Source: Bacteroidales bacterium
GTDB taxonomy: Bacteria; Bacteroidota; Bacteroidia; Bacteroidales; UBA932
Assembly (NCBI GenBank): GCA_029009115.1
Contig: JAQXJU010000087.1
Location: 1-48,701 of the forward strand
DNA length: 48,701 bases
Reading direction: 5' to 3'
Below, one piece after another: positions 18,332 to 27,138 of the stretch (positions are counted from its first letter, which is position 1; every line of letters starts with the position of its first letter). Under the pieces are notes generated by a model. The model made no database searches. It was not told where the DNA came from and worked only from the letters and a program-made list of their open reading frames with translations. The position numbers and the translations under genes are program-made.

Positions 18332-20437
18332 ATGCTTAGGACTCTTACCTCACTGCTATTCACCGTTCTGGCTCTTTTCTTCCAGACCTCCAGGCCCGAA
18401 GGGCTTCTTACCGATCTGTCGGGGGGCAACGGCGATGCCTTGATCCGCTCTGCCCATCCCCGTTTCAGCTGGCAGCTTCCCTCCTGTGGGCGGGCTACAA
18501 TGCAGTCTGCATTCAGGATTGTGCTTTCTGACAGCCTCGGGCACTGCATCTGGGACAGTGGAAGAGTCGATTCAGGAGAGTCCGTAGCTGTCACTTACTC
18601 AGGCCCCGCCCTTGAGGAGGACTGCGCGTACAGCTGGAAGGTAAAGGTCTGGAACCGCAGTGGACAGCAGAGCAGATGGTCTCTCCCCCGGCATTTCAAG
18701 ACTGCCCCTGTCCTGGACGGGGCTCCTGCGTACAGGAAGCTGGTGATGACCCCCTCGAAGCCGCAGCGAAAGCTCAGCGAAGGGAATCTGCATTTTTTCG
18801 ATTTCGGAAAAGCCGCTTTCGGGCGCATCTGCATAAGGCTTGACAATACTGCCGGCGGGGGAAGTTTCATCCTCAGGCTTGGCGAGAACTGCGTTTCCGA
18901 CAGGGTTCAGCGCAAGCCCCAGGGAAACATTCGCTACTGCGAGTACGAGATTCCCATTGAAGCCTCGCGCAGCGAATATCTGATTGAGTTCAGGCCCGAC
19001 CCGAGGAACACCGACCACAGCGGGAAGTACAACGAATCCGACGTTCGTCCCGTTCTGATGCCCTCATACATAGGCGAGGTGTATCCATTCAGATACTGCG
19101 AGGTCGAACTCAGGGACTCGCAGGCCAGGCGGGTCGAAGCCGTACGCTACGACGTGAATTACCCCTTCGACGACAAAGGCTCACGCTTCACTTCTTCGGA
19201 CACAGTCCTCAACCGTGTTTGGGAACTTTGCAAGCACTCCATAAAGGCAACCAGCTTCTGCGGAATCTATGTGGACGGAGACAGGGAGAGGATAGCATAC
19301 GAGGCCGACGCCCTTATCAACCAGCTGTGCCATTACGGAGTTGACAGGGAGTACTCTATGGCCCGCAGAACCCTCGAGCACCTCATCGACTCTCCCACCT
19401 GGCCTACTGAATGGTGCCTGCAGACCCTTATCATAGCCTGGAACGACTATATGTACACGGGAGATGATGCCCTGCTGCGCAGGCGCTACCCCGACCTCAA
19501 GGCCAAGACCCTTATGGCTCTTGCCGATGAAAACGGGCTCATTTCGACCCGTACGGGACTGTTGACAAAGGAAGTCGAGGCATCGATACATTTCAGGGGC
19601 CAGAAAATGAGAGACATAGTTGACTGGCCGCAGAAAGGCGAAGTCGGGCCCGAGAAGGAGATGCCCGGCGAAACCGACGGATTCGTATTTACCGACTACA
19701 ACACCGTGGTCAATGCCTTCCATTACAAGGCAGTGAACATTCTTGCCAGTATTGCAGATGTTCTCGGGCTCGCCGATGAAGCTTCCAGCCTAAAACTCTA
19801 CTGCAGGGACTTCCTGAAGAAGTTCAACGAAAGTTTCATAACGGCCGAGGGGCTCTACCGCGACGGGATCGGCACCTCGCACTGTGCTCTGCACTCCAAT
19901 ATGCTTCCTCTTGCCTTCGGGATGGTCCCCGGGGAGAATGTTGCCGTCGTGAGCGAATTCGTAAAGTCGCGCCGTATGGCCTGTTCAGTATATGGCGCCC
20001 AGTTCCTCCTTGATGCGATGTACCTCTCGGGTCAGGGAGAATATGCCCTGTCGCTGATGTCTTCTACTGCCGAAAGAAGCTGGTACAATATGATAAGGCT
20101 GGGTTCGACTGTAACCCTCGAAGCCTGGGACAACCGCTACAAGCCCAATCTCGACTGGAACCACGCCTGGGGTGCAGTTCCTGCCGGTGCCATTCCCCGG
20201 GGACTGCTTGGAGTAAGCCCTATGGAGCCGGGATTCAGAAAGGCAAGGATACAGCCCCAGTTCGGCTCGCTGAAAAGTTTCGAGGCAAAGGTTCCCACCA
20301 TCAGAGGTGCAATAGAAATGAAACTCAGGCGTGGACGGCTGACACTGAGGATTCCCGCAAATATGGAGGCAGTTTTCGTATGCAGCGACGGAAGCACTCT
20401 CGAACTTGGACCCGGAAAGCACCGGATTGATTTATAG
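18332..20437 (+). CDS. GH78-family alpha-L-rhamnosidase-like glycoside hydrolase
   Basis: A 701-residue secreted glycosidase. After a signal-like hydrophobic stretch comes an N-terminal fibronectin-like domain (HPRFSWQLP, YSWKVKVWN), a beta-sandwich (about residues 150-280) and the (alpha/alpha)6 catalytic barrel. Barrel hallmarks are YVDGDRERIAYEADA, the substrate-loop block PTWPTEWCLQTLI, TLEAWDNRYKPN and WNHAWGAVPAG, ending with a C-terminal beta-sandwich. The region matches the subgroup of GH78 in which 'DGDRERIAYEADA' replaces the classical 'CPQRDERLGW' motif. Members release terminal alpha-L-rhamnose. It heads a plus-strand operon with an L,D-transpeptidase 1 bp downstream and is not part of a polysaccharide utilisation locus. 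Linkage specificity cannot be told. Confidence 0.87.
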   Translation: MLRTLTSLLFTVLALFFQTSRPEGLLTDLSGGNGDALIRSAHPRFSWQLPSCGRATMQSAFRIVLSDSLGHCIWDSGRVDSGESVAVTYSGPALEEDCAYSWKVKVWNRSGQQSRWSLPRHFKTAPVLDGAPAYRKLVMTPSKPQRKLSEGNLHFFDFGKAAFGRICIRLDNTAGGGSFILRLGENCVSDRVQRKPQGNIRYCEYEIPIEASRSEYLIEFRPDPRNTDHSGKYNESDVRPVLMPSYIGEVYPFRYCEVELRDSQARRVEAVRYDVNYPFDDKGSRFTSSDTVLNRVWELCKHSIKATSFCGIYVDGDRERIAYEADALINQLCHYGVDREYSMARRTLEHLIDSPTWPTEWCLQTLIIAWNDYMYTGDDALLRRRYPDLKAKTLMALADENGLISTRTGLLTKEVEASIHFRGQKMRDIVDWPQKGEVGPEKEMPGETDGFVFTDYNTVVNAFHYKAVNILASIADVLGLADEASSLKLYCRDFLKKFNESFITAEGLYRDGIGTSHCALHSNMLPLAFGMVPGENVAVVSEFVKSRRMACSVYGAQFLLDAMYLSGQGEYALSLMSSTAERSWYNMIRLGSTVTLEAWDNRYKPNLDWNHAWGAVPAGAIPRGLLGVSPMEPGFRKARIQPQFGSLKSFEAKVPTIRGAIEMKLRRGRLTLRIPANMEAVFVCSDGSTLELGPGKHRIDL

Positions 20438-20438
20438 T

Positions 20439-20960
20439 ATGAAAAAAGTACTGCTGTTGCTGGCGGCTCTGCTGCCTGTTATCTCAGTTCAGGGCAAGGA
20501 TTACACCTCCTTTGTTCCCAAGGCTGATTCCTACCCCTTCATCGTCATCAGCAAGGCCGAGCTGAGCCTGGCTCTGGTTGACTCTCTGGGGCAGGCGCTG
20601 TCTGTTTACCCCATTGCCTGTTCCCGCTTCTACGGAAACAAGGAACGCAGGGGCGACAACAAAACCCCCGAAGGCAGCTTCAAGATCAACGAGCTGCTGT
20701 ATTCGGCCAACATCCCCCACGACTTCCACGACGGGAAAGGTCCCATAAAAGGTGCTTACGGTCCCTGGTTCCTGAGGCTCAGTGTCCCGGGGTTCAACGA
20801 CATAGGAATCCACGGCACCCATCTTCCCGAATCCATAGGCACCAGAGCCTCGGAAGGATGCATACGTATGCGCAACGCCGACCTTCTCCAGCTCAAGCCA
20901 AGGGTCAGGCTGGGAACTCCCGTTATCATACTTCCCGAAGGCGAAAAGATACCCCAGTAA
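20439..20960 (+). CDS. L,D-transpeptidase (YkuD family)
   Basis: A 173-residue periplasmic protein with a cleavable signal peptide (ending near SVQGK). The YkuD catalytic motif is complete: IHGTH (His125, His128) followed by ASEGCIRM with the nucleophile Cys141. L,D-transpeptidases make 3-3 peptidoglycan crosslinks or attach proteins to the wall. The protein is at the small end of the family and has no separate binding domain (no LysM or PG-binding repeats). It begins 1 bp after the GH78 stop and is followed by the omega-amidase after 14 bp, so expression should be coupled to both. Confidence 0.93.
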   Translation: MKKVLLLLAALLPVISVQGKDYTSFVPKADSYPFIVISKAELSLALVDSLGQALSVYPIACSRFYGNKERRGDNKTPEGSFKINELLYSANIPHDFHDGKGPIKGAYGPWFLRLSVPGFNDIGIHGTHLPESIGTRASEGCIRMRNADLLQLKPRVRLGTPVIILPEGEKIPQ

Positions 20961-20974
20961 CACTGTGTACGAGA

Positions 20975-21727
20975 ATGAGAGTAACCCTTTGTCAGACTGA
21001 TATCATATGGGGACAGCCTCAGGCAAACAGAGAGGCCGTGGAGCGAATGCTGTCCAATGTCGCAGAGACAGACCTTGTGATTCTCCCCGAAATGTTCTCA
21101 ACCGGCTTTGTCACAGATCCCGAAGGGATGGCCGAGAATGCACCCTCGGAATCGCTTGAGTGGATGAAAAAGACTGCCTTACAGAGGAACTGCGCCATTG
21201 CCGGCAGCATAGCCCTCTGCGAAGACGGGCGCTATTTCAATCGTCTGTACTTCGTCAAGCCTGACGGAGAGTTTTGTTCTTACGACAAGAAGCATCTATT
21301 CAGCTACGCAGGAGAGCATCTGCGTTTCACCCCCGGTCAGGAAAGGGTCATTGTAGAATGGAAGGGCTTGAGGATACTGCTCTCGGTATGCTACGACCTC
21401 AGGTTCCCGGTATGGCTGCGCAACCGCTCCGACTATGATTTACTCCTTTGCGTGGCAAGCTGGCCGACTGCGAGGCGCAAGGCCTGGGATGCTCTTCTGA
21501 AGGCAAGGGCCATAGAGAACCAGTGCCTTGTTGCCGCCGTAAACAGGACAGGAAGCGACCCCTCGTGCACCTACAACGGAGGCTCGGTCATTCTGGATGC
21601 CCTGGGAGAATGCACTGCATCGTGCCGCGATTCGGTTTGCGAGGCCGTAAGTGCTGATCTTGATCTGCATGCCCTGAGACAGCTGCGCGGCAGTTTCCCA
21701 GTACTCGAAGACAGGGACCCTCTGTAA
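20975..21727 (+). CDS. Omega-amidase (YafV/Nit2-like carbon-nitrogen hydrolase)
   Basis: A 250-residue cytosolic nitrilase-superfamily amidase. The catalytic Glu-Lys-Cys triad is visible as LPEMFSTGF (Glu39), YDKKHLF (Lys105) and SVCYDLRFP (Cys139). The FSTGF and KKHLF context is that of YafV/Nit2 enzymes, which hydrolyse 2-oxoglutaramate or 2-oxosuccinamate to the 2-oxo acid and ammonia, a metabolite repair step. The ATG at 20975 (MRVTLCQTDIIWGQ) is the family start; an open frame upstream is not part of the protein. It is the third gene of the GH78 operon. Confidence 0.92.
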   Translation: MRVTLCQTDIIWGQPQANREAVERMLSNVAETDLVILPEMFSTGFVTDPEGMAENAPSESLEWMKKTALQRNCAIAGSIALCEDGRYFNRLYFVKPDGEFCSYDKKHLFSYAGEHLRFTPGQERVIVEWKGLRILLSVCYDLRFPVWLRNRSDYDLLLCVASWPTARRKAWDALLKARAIENQCLVAAVNRTGSDPSCTYNGGSVILDALGECTASCRDSVCEAVSADLDLHALRQLRGSFPVLEDRDPL

Positions 21728-21760
21728 CACTCAACTCCGGCTCACTAATCTCTCAAATAT

Positions 21761-22924
21761 ATGAAACGCTATCAAATTATCGTGGCTCTAGCACTTGCCG
21801 GCCTTATTGTATCCTGCGGCAAGGAAGAGGAGAAAATCAAGAATCCGGCTAAGTACATCACCGACAAGGACAAGCTGGATATGCTCTACTCTATGAAGGA
21901 CCTCGACGGGAAGGGCCGGCTTTACGAGTTGGACTACACCGTCGATTACAAGCTTGACCAGGTCCTTAAGTCGAACATTACCGACACCGAAAACCTGTTC
22001 AAGTATGTCGCATATCTTCTGTACGACGAGCTTCCCGGTCAGAAGAACAGCGTAAGCATAGACCCCGGATGCAGCGTGTTCGCCGTACCCGAAAGCGGAA
22101 GCAAGAACTACATCATGGGGCGCAACTACGACTACCGCCACTTCAACTCCGACAAGACAAGTTATGTCCCCACTTCAGCCATACTCGTGCGTACCGCCCC
22201 CAAGGGAGGGAAAAAATCTATATCTATGGTTGACGGTCTCAATATGGGCTTCGGCCAGGGCTTCTTCAGCAACGGGACCCAGGACATCTCACTGCTGATG
22301 GGACTCCCCTACGCCGCCCTCGACGGAATCAATGAAGACGGATTCGCAATCGGAGTGCTTGCCCTCAGCGAGAAGCAGACCAACCAGCAGACCGGCAAAC
22401 CCAGAATCGGGACCACCGTTGCAATACGTATGCTCCTCGACAAAGCCTCGACGGTTAAGGAAGCCATAGAGATGCTCAAGAACTACGATATGGATATGCG
22501 CGGAAGCGGCCGCAGCAACTACCATTACTTTATGGCTGACGCTACAGGAGACTATGCCATTGTGGAATACACTCTTGACGGAAAGAGCGATGAACCTTGC
22601 GTAATGGAGGTCTTTTCGGCCAATGACACCCTTCGCTGCGTCACCAATTTCTATGTTTCTCCCACCATGGTCGGAACTACTGACGGATGGGGTTCGTCAC
22701 ATGGGAAAGACCGCTATGAAACCTTGCGCAGCACTCTGCTCGAGAACAAATACTCTCTGTCGGCAGACAAGGGGATGAAGCTTCTCGAGGCAGTTGCCCA
22801 GGCTCCTACCGAGGAACTCACCTCGCAGACCCAGTGGTCATCGCTTTACAATCTCAGCGAGAAGACCCTCAGGCTTGCTATTCTCAGAGAATTCGGAAAG
22901 GAATACAAATTCCGGGTCGAATAA
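21761..22924 (+). CDS. Ntn-type linear amide C-N hydrolase lipoprotein (choloylglycine hydrolase/acyltransferase-like)
   Basis: A 387-residue predicted lipoprotein: lipobox IVSC with lipidated Cys19, followed by an acidic GKEEE stretch that in Bacteroidota often directs export to the cell surface. The hydrolase part starts after an 80-residue propeptide at DPGC, with Cys104 the likely N-terminal nucleophile after self-cleavage, then NYIMGRNYDYRHF, typical of bile-salt hydrolase, acid ceramidase and acyl-CoA:6-APA acyltransferase relatives. The GRNYDY block and a SNYHYFMAD block support this. Bile-salt hydrolases usually expose Cys2; this Gly-Cys context looks more like the penicillin acyltransferase class. 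Substrate is open (N-acyl amino acids, conjugated bile acids or similar). It is the last gene of the GH78 operon. Confidence 0.82.
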   Translation: MKRYQIIVALALAGLIVSCGKEEEKIKNPAKYITDKDKLDMLYSMKDLDGKGRLYELDYTVDYKLDQVLKSNITDTENLFKYVAYLLYDELPGQKNSVSIDPGCSVFAVPESGSKNYIMGRNYDYRHFNSDKTSYVPTSAILVRTAPKGGKKSISMVDGLNMGFGQGFFSNGTQDISLLMGLPYAALDGINEDGFAIGVLALSEKQTNQQTGKPRIGTTVAIRMLLDKASTVKEAIEMLKNYDMDMRGSGRSNYHYFMADATGDYAIVEYTLDGKSDEPCVMEVFSANDTLRCVTNFYVSPTMVGTTDGWGSSHGKDRYETLRSTLLENKYSLSADKGMKLLEAVAQAPTEELTSQTQWSSLYNLSEKTLRLAILREFGKEYKFRVE

Positions 22925-22926
22925 GA

Positions 22927-24222
22927 TTATCTCCCGAGTGTCGCGGCTGCGGCTGCGACATCGTGAACCCTGAGTATATCCGCGCCCTGCTGCACAGCGA
23001 GGGCGTGGAGTTCTTCGGTTCTGCCGTGAGTAAATCTCTTGTCGGCAATACCCACAAGCAGAGGTCTCTTGAAGGACTTGAATTCGCCCAGATGCTCCAT
23101 CAGGCAGAGGTTCTGCTCCTCGGTCTTGGCAAAGCCGAATCCAGGGTCGAGAATCCACCTTCTTATACCCAGTCGAGAGGCACGGGAGGCAAAGTCTTCA
23201 AAGTATCTGCGCACGGCTTCGACTATCCCCTCGGGATAGCCGACAAGCGAATCCATAGTGCGGGGATTGCCCCTCTTGTGCATAGCGATATAGTCGAGTC
23301 CGAGTTCAGCAACTGTCTGAAGCATCCCGGGGTCATCTTCTCCGGCGGAGATGTCGTTCACTATGAACGGTCCTACTTCATCGTAGGTCCGGCGCACTAT
23401 TTCGGAACTGACAGTATCGACCGACAGACGCACTCCCGAGGGTTCGCAGAGCCCTTTAAGGCCCTTTCCAAGCCGGTGCAGGACGGGGTAGAGCCTGTCC
23501 CATTCCTCTTCTACACTGACATCAGCCGCGCCGGGGCGGGTGGACACTGCACCAAGGTCAAGTATGCCTGCCCCCTTCGATATCATATCCCTCATCACCT
23601 CAAGAGCATCGCTTTCAGAGACCCTGCTCGGAGCCCAGAACGAGTCAGGTGTAAGATTGACTATCCCCATAATTACAGGATGGAGGCCCTTTCGGCGCGA
23701 GAATTCACAGCCGCACCAGTCCTGCTCATAAAAATCCCATTCGCGAATGATTTCGGAGCGCCTCTGCTGAAGCCCGTCCTTGCGCCAGTTGCGGCCCCAC
23801 CAGCTGAGACACTCGTAAGGCTCGCAGGCTGCTCTTCCGGCCCTGTCCACCTGTTCGAGGTCTTTCCATCTTGATGATGCGAGAGTTGTCGCCAGGGTGT
23901 CAAAACCGTGGGCGGCTGCATAATCGGCGCTCCTTGAGAGCCGAAGGTAAAAGCAGCGCTCGCAGCGCAGGCCCCTCTCCGGCTCATTCTCTAGGCCGCA
24001 GACCGACTCCAGCCATTCCGTATGGTCATAATCATCGTCCACCACCTCAAGCCCGAGTGCCGTGGCATAGCGCTCCAGTTCCGCCTTGCGCTTCAGGTAT
24101 TCCTCGCGGGGAGTGATATTGGAGTTACTGAAAAAAAGTGTCGGCCTTATGCCGCTTGACAGCAGCCATTCGACCACGGCTCCGCTGCAGGGGGCGCAAC
24201 AACAGTGTAAGAGCAGTCTCAT
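22927..24222 (-). CDS. Fusion of epoxyqueuosine reductase QueH and dihydropteroate synthase FolP
   Basis: A 431-residue two-domain protein. Residues 1-177 are QueH (formerly DUF208): MRLLLHCCCAPC, FSNSNITP, GLRCERCFYLRL, TTLASSRWKDL and DWCGCEFS supply the expected cysteines; QueH reduces epoxyqueuosine in tRNA to queuosine. Residues 180-431 are dihydropteroate synthase: MGIVNLTPDSF, STRPGA, LSVDT, VNDIS, DPGFGFAKT and RVHDV. The usual G-SRKS loop reads GIADKRF here; the Lys is kept but both Ser are lost. The ATG at 24222 is chosen over ATGs upstream because QueH normally begins exactly here and a TATTTTTG -7 box (24248-24255) then leaves a normal short leader. The two domains are continuous with no stop or frameshift, so it is a true fusion. 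Confidence 0.9.
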   Translation of the reverse strand: MRLLLHCCCAPCSGAVVEWLLSSGIRPTLFFSNSNITPREEYLKRKAELERYATALGLEVVDDDYDHTEWLESVCGLENEPERGLRCERCFYLRLSRSADYAAAHGFDTLATTLASSRWKDLEQVDRAGRAACEPYECLSWWGRNWRKDGLQQRRSEIIREWDFYEQDWCGCEFSRRKGLHPVIMGIVNLTPDSFWAPSRVSESDALEVMRDMISKGAGILDLGAVSTRPGAADVSVEEEWDRLYPVLHRLGKGLKGLCEPSGVRLSVDTVSSEIVRRTYDEVGPFIVNDISAGEDDPGMLQTVAELGLDYIAMHKRGNPRTMDSLVGYPEGIVEAVRRYFEDFASRASRLGIRRWILDPGFGFAKTEEQNLCLMEHLGEFKSFKRPLLVGIADKRFTHGRTEELHALAVQQGADILRVHDVAAAAATLGR

Positions 24223-24234
24223 AGTGTTCAGGGC

Positions 24235-24264
24235 TTGTTTTGTCATGCAAAAATAGTATATTTG
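24235..24264 (+). promoter_or_regulatory. Promoter of the outer-membrane barrel gene
   Basis: A -7 box TATATTTG (24257-24264) with a TTG at 24235-24237, 19 bases upstream, fits the Bacteroides -33/-7 arrangement. The ATG at 24281 follows after 16 bases. Confidence 0.55.
24248..24255 (-). promoter_or_regulatory. -7 box for queH-folP
   Basis: The minus strand reads TATTTTTG (TAnnTTTG consensus), 26 bases upstream of the ATG at 24222. One base separates it from the divergent box for the barrel gene at 24257-24264, so the two promoters nearly share their melting region. Confidence 0.5.
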
Positions 24265-24280
24265 CGTGGTTTTGCTCACT

Positions 24281-27133
24281 ATGAAGAATCTTTCTGTCCT
24301 GAAGTTCCTGTTGCTTGCGGCAACAGCCCTGTTTTCTGCTTCTTTTATGAACGCTCAGAACGTCAGGGCCTCACTTGGCGGGACCATAGTAGAGGAAGAC
24401 AACGGTCAGCCTGTCATCCAGGCTGGTGTCCAGCTTCTTTCGCACAAGGACTCCACTATGCTCAGCGGTACTCTGAGCGACAACGAAGGAAAGTTCGTCA
24501 TCACCGCTCCTCCAGGAGACTACATACTCAAGATCAGCTTTGTAGGCTGCATCACATCGTACACCAACGTCAAGATGAGTCTGTCGCGCACAGTCCAGGA
24601 CCTGGGAGTAATACCTTTGGCGGCCGATGCAGTATTCCTCGAAGGGGCAATAGTGGCGGCGAAGGCTCCTCCTGTGACGGTCGTGGAAGATACGGTCGTG
24701 TACAATGCTGCGGCTTTCAGGGTAGCAGAGGATGCCACCCTTGCAGAACTTCTCAAAAAGATTCCGGGGCTTCAGATAAGCGGAGGTACCGTAACTCTAC
24801 ACGGCAAGCAAGTGCAGGAACTGCTGATTGGCGGCAAACGCTTCTTCGGAGGCGATGTCAAGGCGGGGCTGAAGAATATTTCTGCCGATATGATAGAGAA
24901 CATTCGGGCATACGAACGCGAATCAGATATGGCAAGGCTGACCGGTGTTGACGATGGCGAAGAAGTTCCGGTGCTCGACCTCACGGTCAAGAAGAATGTC
25001 TTTGGAAAATGGAAGAACCTCATCTCGGGTGGATACGGCACTTCCGACAAGTATCTCGGCAAGGCAAATGCAAACAAAATCACAAAGAAAAGCCAGATTT
25101 CAGTGATAGCCAATGCCGGGAACGCCTCTGATGACAAGAACAACACCTCCACCTCGCGGAACGTAATCGGGAACGGAAGCGAAGGAGTCACCCACGAGAA
25201 CGAAGCCGGAGTCAGCTACTCCAAGGAAACCAAGAAATACGACCTTGGGGCAAGCATCCATTACGACGGTTCCGACAGAGATGCAATCAGCGATTCGCGC
25301 AGCGAGAGCATACTTGCCTCCAGCAAGAATTTCTCGAACGGACATGGAGAATACCGCAACCTCCGCAATTACTTCAGGGCGAGAGCCGACCTGGAATGGA
25401 GGCTCCCCGGCAATACCACCCTCATCTTCATCCCCTCGATGAGTTACCTTCGCACCAACAGCTTCACCAACTCCCTGTCGAGCCAGTTCAAGAAGGACCC
25501 CTACGATATTGAAGGCTACAACCCCTCAGACTGGCTCGGGATTGAATTCCCCAAAGATCCATACAAGGCCATAAGGGTCAATTCGACCCAGAATCAGTCG
25601 CAGGCAATCTCAAACCGCTTTGTCGGAAGCGGTGTCCTTCAGCTGAGCAAGCGCCTGAGCAAGAGGGGACGCAGCGCATCTGCCCGTTTCGAGTACTCCT
25701 TCAGCCGCTCCGAAGACAATAATGTCCACGACTACCTTACGCGATACTACAAAATCAAGGCAAATCCCGATTCTACCAGACTCCGCAAGCAGTATGTCAG
25801 GACCCTCTCCCCGTCGAGGAACTTCAGTGCACTGTTTGTATTCAGCGAGCCTCTTCACAAGAGCGTATATCTGCAGGCCATCTATACCTTCAATTACAAG
25901 AGATACACAACCGACAAGAACTTCTACTCTATGGAGAATCTCTTCCCGGAGTGGAGTATTGAGAGGGCTCAGGGCAGCGAAGCCCTGAAATCGCTGCTCC
26001 CGGACGGCTTCGAGACTGCATTCAACCCCCTGTTCTCCTCGGAGGGAAGATACGACTACTTCTCGCACCGCATCAACCTGAACCTTAGATACATCACCAG
26101 GAAGTTCAACATCACCGGAGGCGTCAACCTTACACCACAGAATACCATCCTCAGCTACGACGACGGCGACGGAGTCACGCATACCATCAAAAACAGCGTG
26201 TTCGACGTATCTCCTCTCATTACCATCAAGCTCAAAAAGAGCAAGAATACCCAGTTCAGTTTCACCTACCGCGGGGCAGGCCGTCCGCAGACAATGTACA
26301 ATCTGATGCCTGTAACCAACGGCACCAATGCTACCAGCATCTTCAAGGGTAATCCCGAACTCAAGCCCGTATTCCAGCACACTCTCAATCTCGCATACAG
26401 CCACTCCAACATCAAAAAGCAGAACAGCTTCGTTTCGAACCTGCAGTATGTCAACATAATGCATCAGGCGAGCAACTGCACCGAGTACGACCCCGACAGC
26501 GGGATACGCACCACCAGCCCTGCCAACATAGAAGGCAACTGGTATGTGGTCGGAAACCTCTCGGCCAACAAGACCTTCAGAGACAGCAGGTTCTCGGTTT
26601 CGAGCCATACCAGGGGCGAGTACCGCAACAATATGTCATACCTGTACAACAGCAAGCTCAAGAAAGCCGAAGTCAACAGGACCAACCGCACGCTCGTCAA
26701 TGAGCAGGCCGAAGTGAGTTTCCGCAACGACTGGCTCGAGATTCTGCTGAATGCCGGAGGCGAGTTCACTATCGAAAGGAGCCTCCTCCGCCCCGATATG
26801 AACCAGAGTCCCTGGTCAGTCACTACAGGTACTGCAACCGACTTTACCCTGCCCTGGAAGATGCACTTCACAGCCGACTTCTCAGCCATCTTCCATCGCG
26901 GCAACGTATATAGCGAACTGAATCGCAACTACCTGATTCTTAACACAAGAGTAACCCAGTCGATACTACGCGGCAGGGGACTCTTGAGGCTCGACTGGTA
27001 CGATATGCTGGGCGACAATGCCAATATGGTACGCTCCTTCTCGGCCGAGAGGCGCACCATTTCGATATACAACGGCCCCACAAGCTACCTTATCCTTCGT
27101 TTCGTATATAAGTTCGGAGGCCGGAAGAAATAA
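24281..27133 (+). CDS. Outer-membrane beta-barrel protein with carboxypeptidase-regulatory-like domain
   Basis: A 950-residue outer-membrane protein. A signal peptide (ending near MNAQ) precedes a carboxypeptidase-regulatory-like beta domain (GTIVEEDNGQPVIQAGVQLL, about residues 30-110). A plug-like region follows with LLKKIPGLQISGGTVTLHGK, then GGKRFFGGDVKAGLKNI and DLTVKKN, and a long C-terminal barrel rich in alternating aromatic residues ends in RFVYKFGG. This is the OMP_b-brl_3 class of TonB-dependent-receptor relatives, common in Bacteroidota. No SusD-type partner, FecR/anti-sigma gene or TonB box is evident nearby, so the ligand is unknown. ATG 24281 gives the signal peptide; an upstream in-frame start would include the promoter. 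Confidence 0.88.
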   Translation: MKNLSVLKFLLLAATALFSASFMNAQNVRASLGGTIVEEDNGQPVIQAGVQLLSHKDSTMLSGTLSDNEGKFVITAPPGDYILKISFVGCITSYTNVKMSLSRTVQDLGVIPLAADAVFLEGAIVAAKAPPVTVVEDTVVYNAAAFRVAEDATLAELLKKIPGLQISGGTVTLHGKQVQELLIGGKRFFGGDVKAGLKNISADMIENIRAYERESDMARLTGVDDGEEVPVLDLTVKKNVFGKWKNLISGGYGTSDKYLGKANANKITKKSQISVIANAGNASDDKNNTSTSRNVIGNGSEGVTHENEAGVSYSKETKKYDLGASIHYDGSDRDAISDSRSESILASSKNFSNGHGEYRNLRNYFRARADLEWRLPGNTTLIFIPSMSYLRTNSFTNSLSSQFKKDPYDIEGYNPSDWLGIEFPKDPYKAIRVNSTQNQSQAISNRFVGSGVLQLSKRLSKRGRSASARFEYSFSRSEDNNVHDYLTRYYKIKANPDSTRLRKQYVRTLSPSRNFSALFVFSEPLHKSVYLQAIYTFNYKRYTTDKNFYSMENLFPEWSIERAQGSEALKSLLPDGFETAFNPLFSSEGRYDYFSHRINLNLRYITRKFNITGGVNLTPQNTILSYDDGDGVTHTIKNSVFDVSPLITIKLKKSKNTQFSFTYRGAGRPQTMYNLMPVTNGTNATSIFKGNPELKPVFQHTLNLAYSHSNIKKQNSFVSNLQYVNIMHQASNCTEYDPDSGIRTTSPANIEGNWYVVGNLSANKTFRDSRFSVSSHTRGEYRNNMSYLYNSKLKKAEVNRTNRTLVNEQAEVSFRNDWLEILLNAGGEFTIERSLLRPDMNQSPWSVTTGTATDFTLPWKMHFTADFSAIFHRGNVYSELNRNYLILNTRVTQSILRGRGLLRLDWYDMLGDNANMVRSFSAERRTISIYNGPTSYLILRFVYKFGGRKK

Positions 27134-27138
27134 CGGCG

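Noticed and set aside
22834..23874. 346-codon plus-strand open frame across queH-folP
   Set aside because: Antisense to the fusion gene and overlapping the end of the amidase gene; no domain.
25610..26608. 332-codon minus-strand open frame across the barrel gene
   Set aside because: Antisense shadow; composition follows the sense gene.
24281..27133. SusC/SusD polysaccharide utilisation locus
   Set aside because: The barrel has the regulatory-domain/barrel architecture but there is no SusD partner, sulfatase, lyase or sensor beside it.
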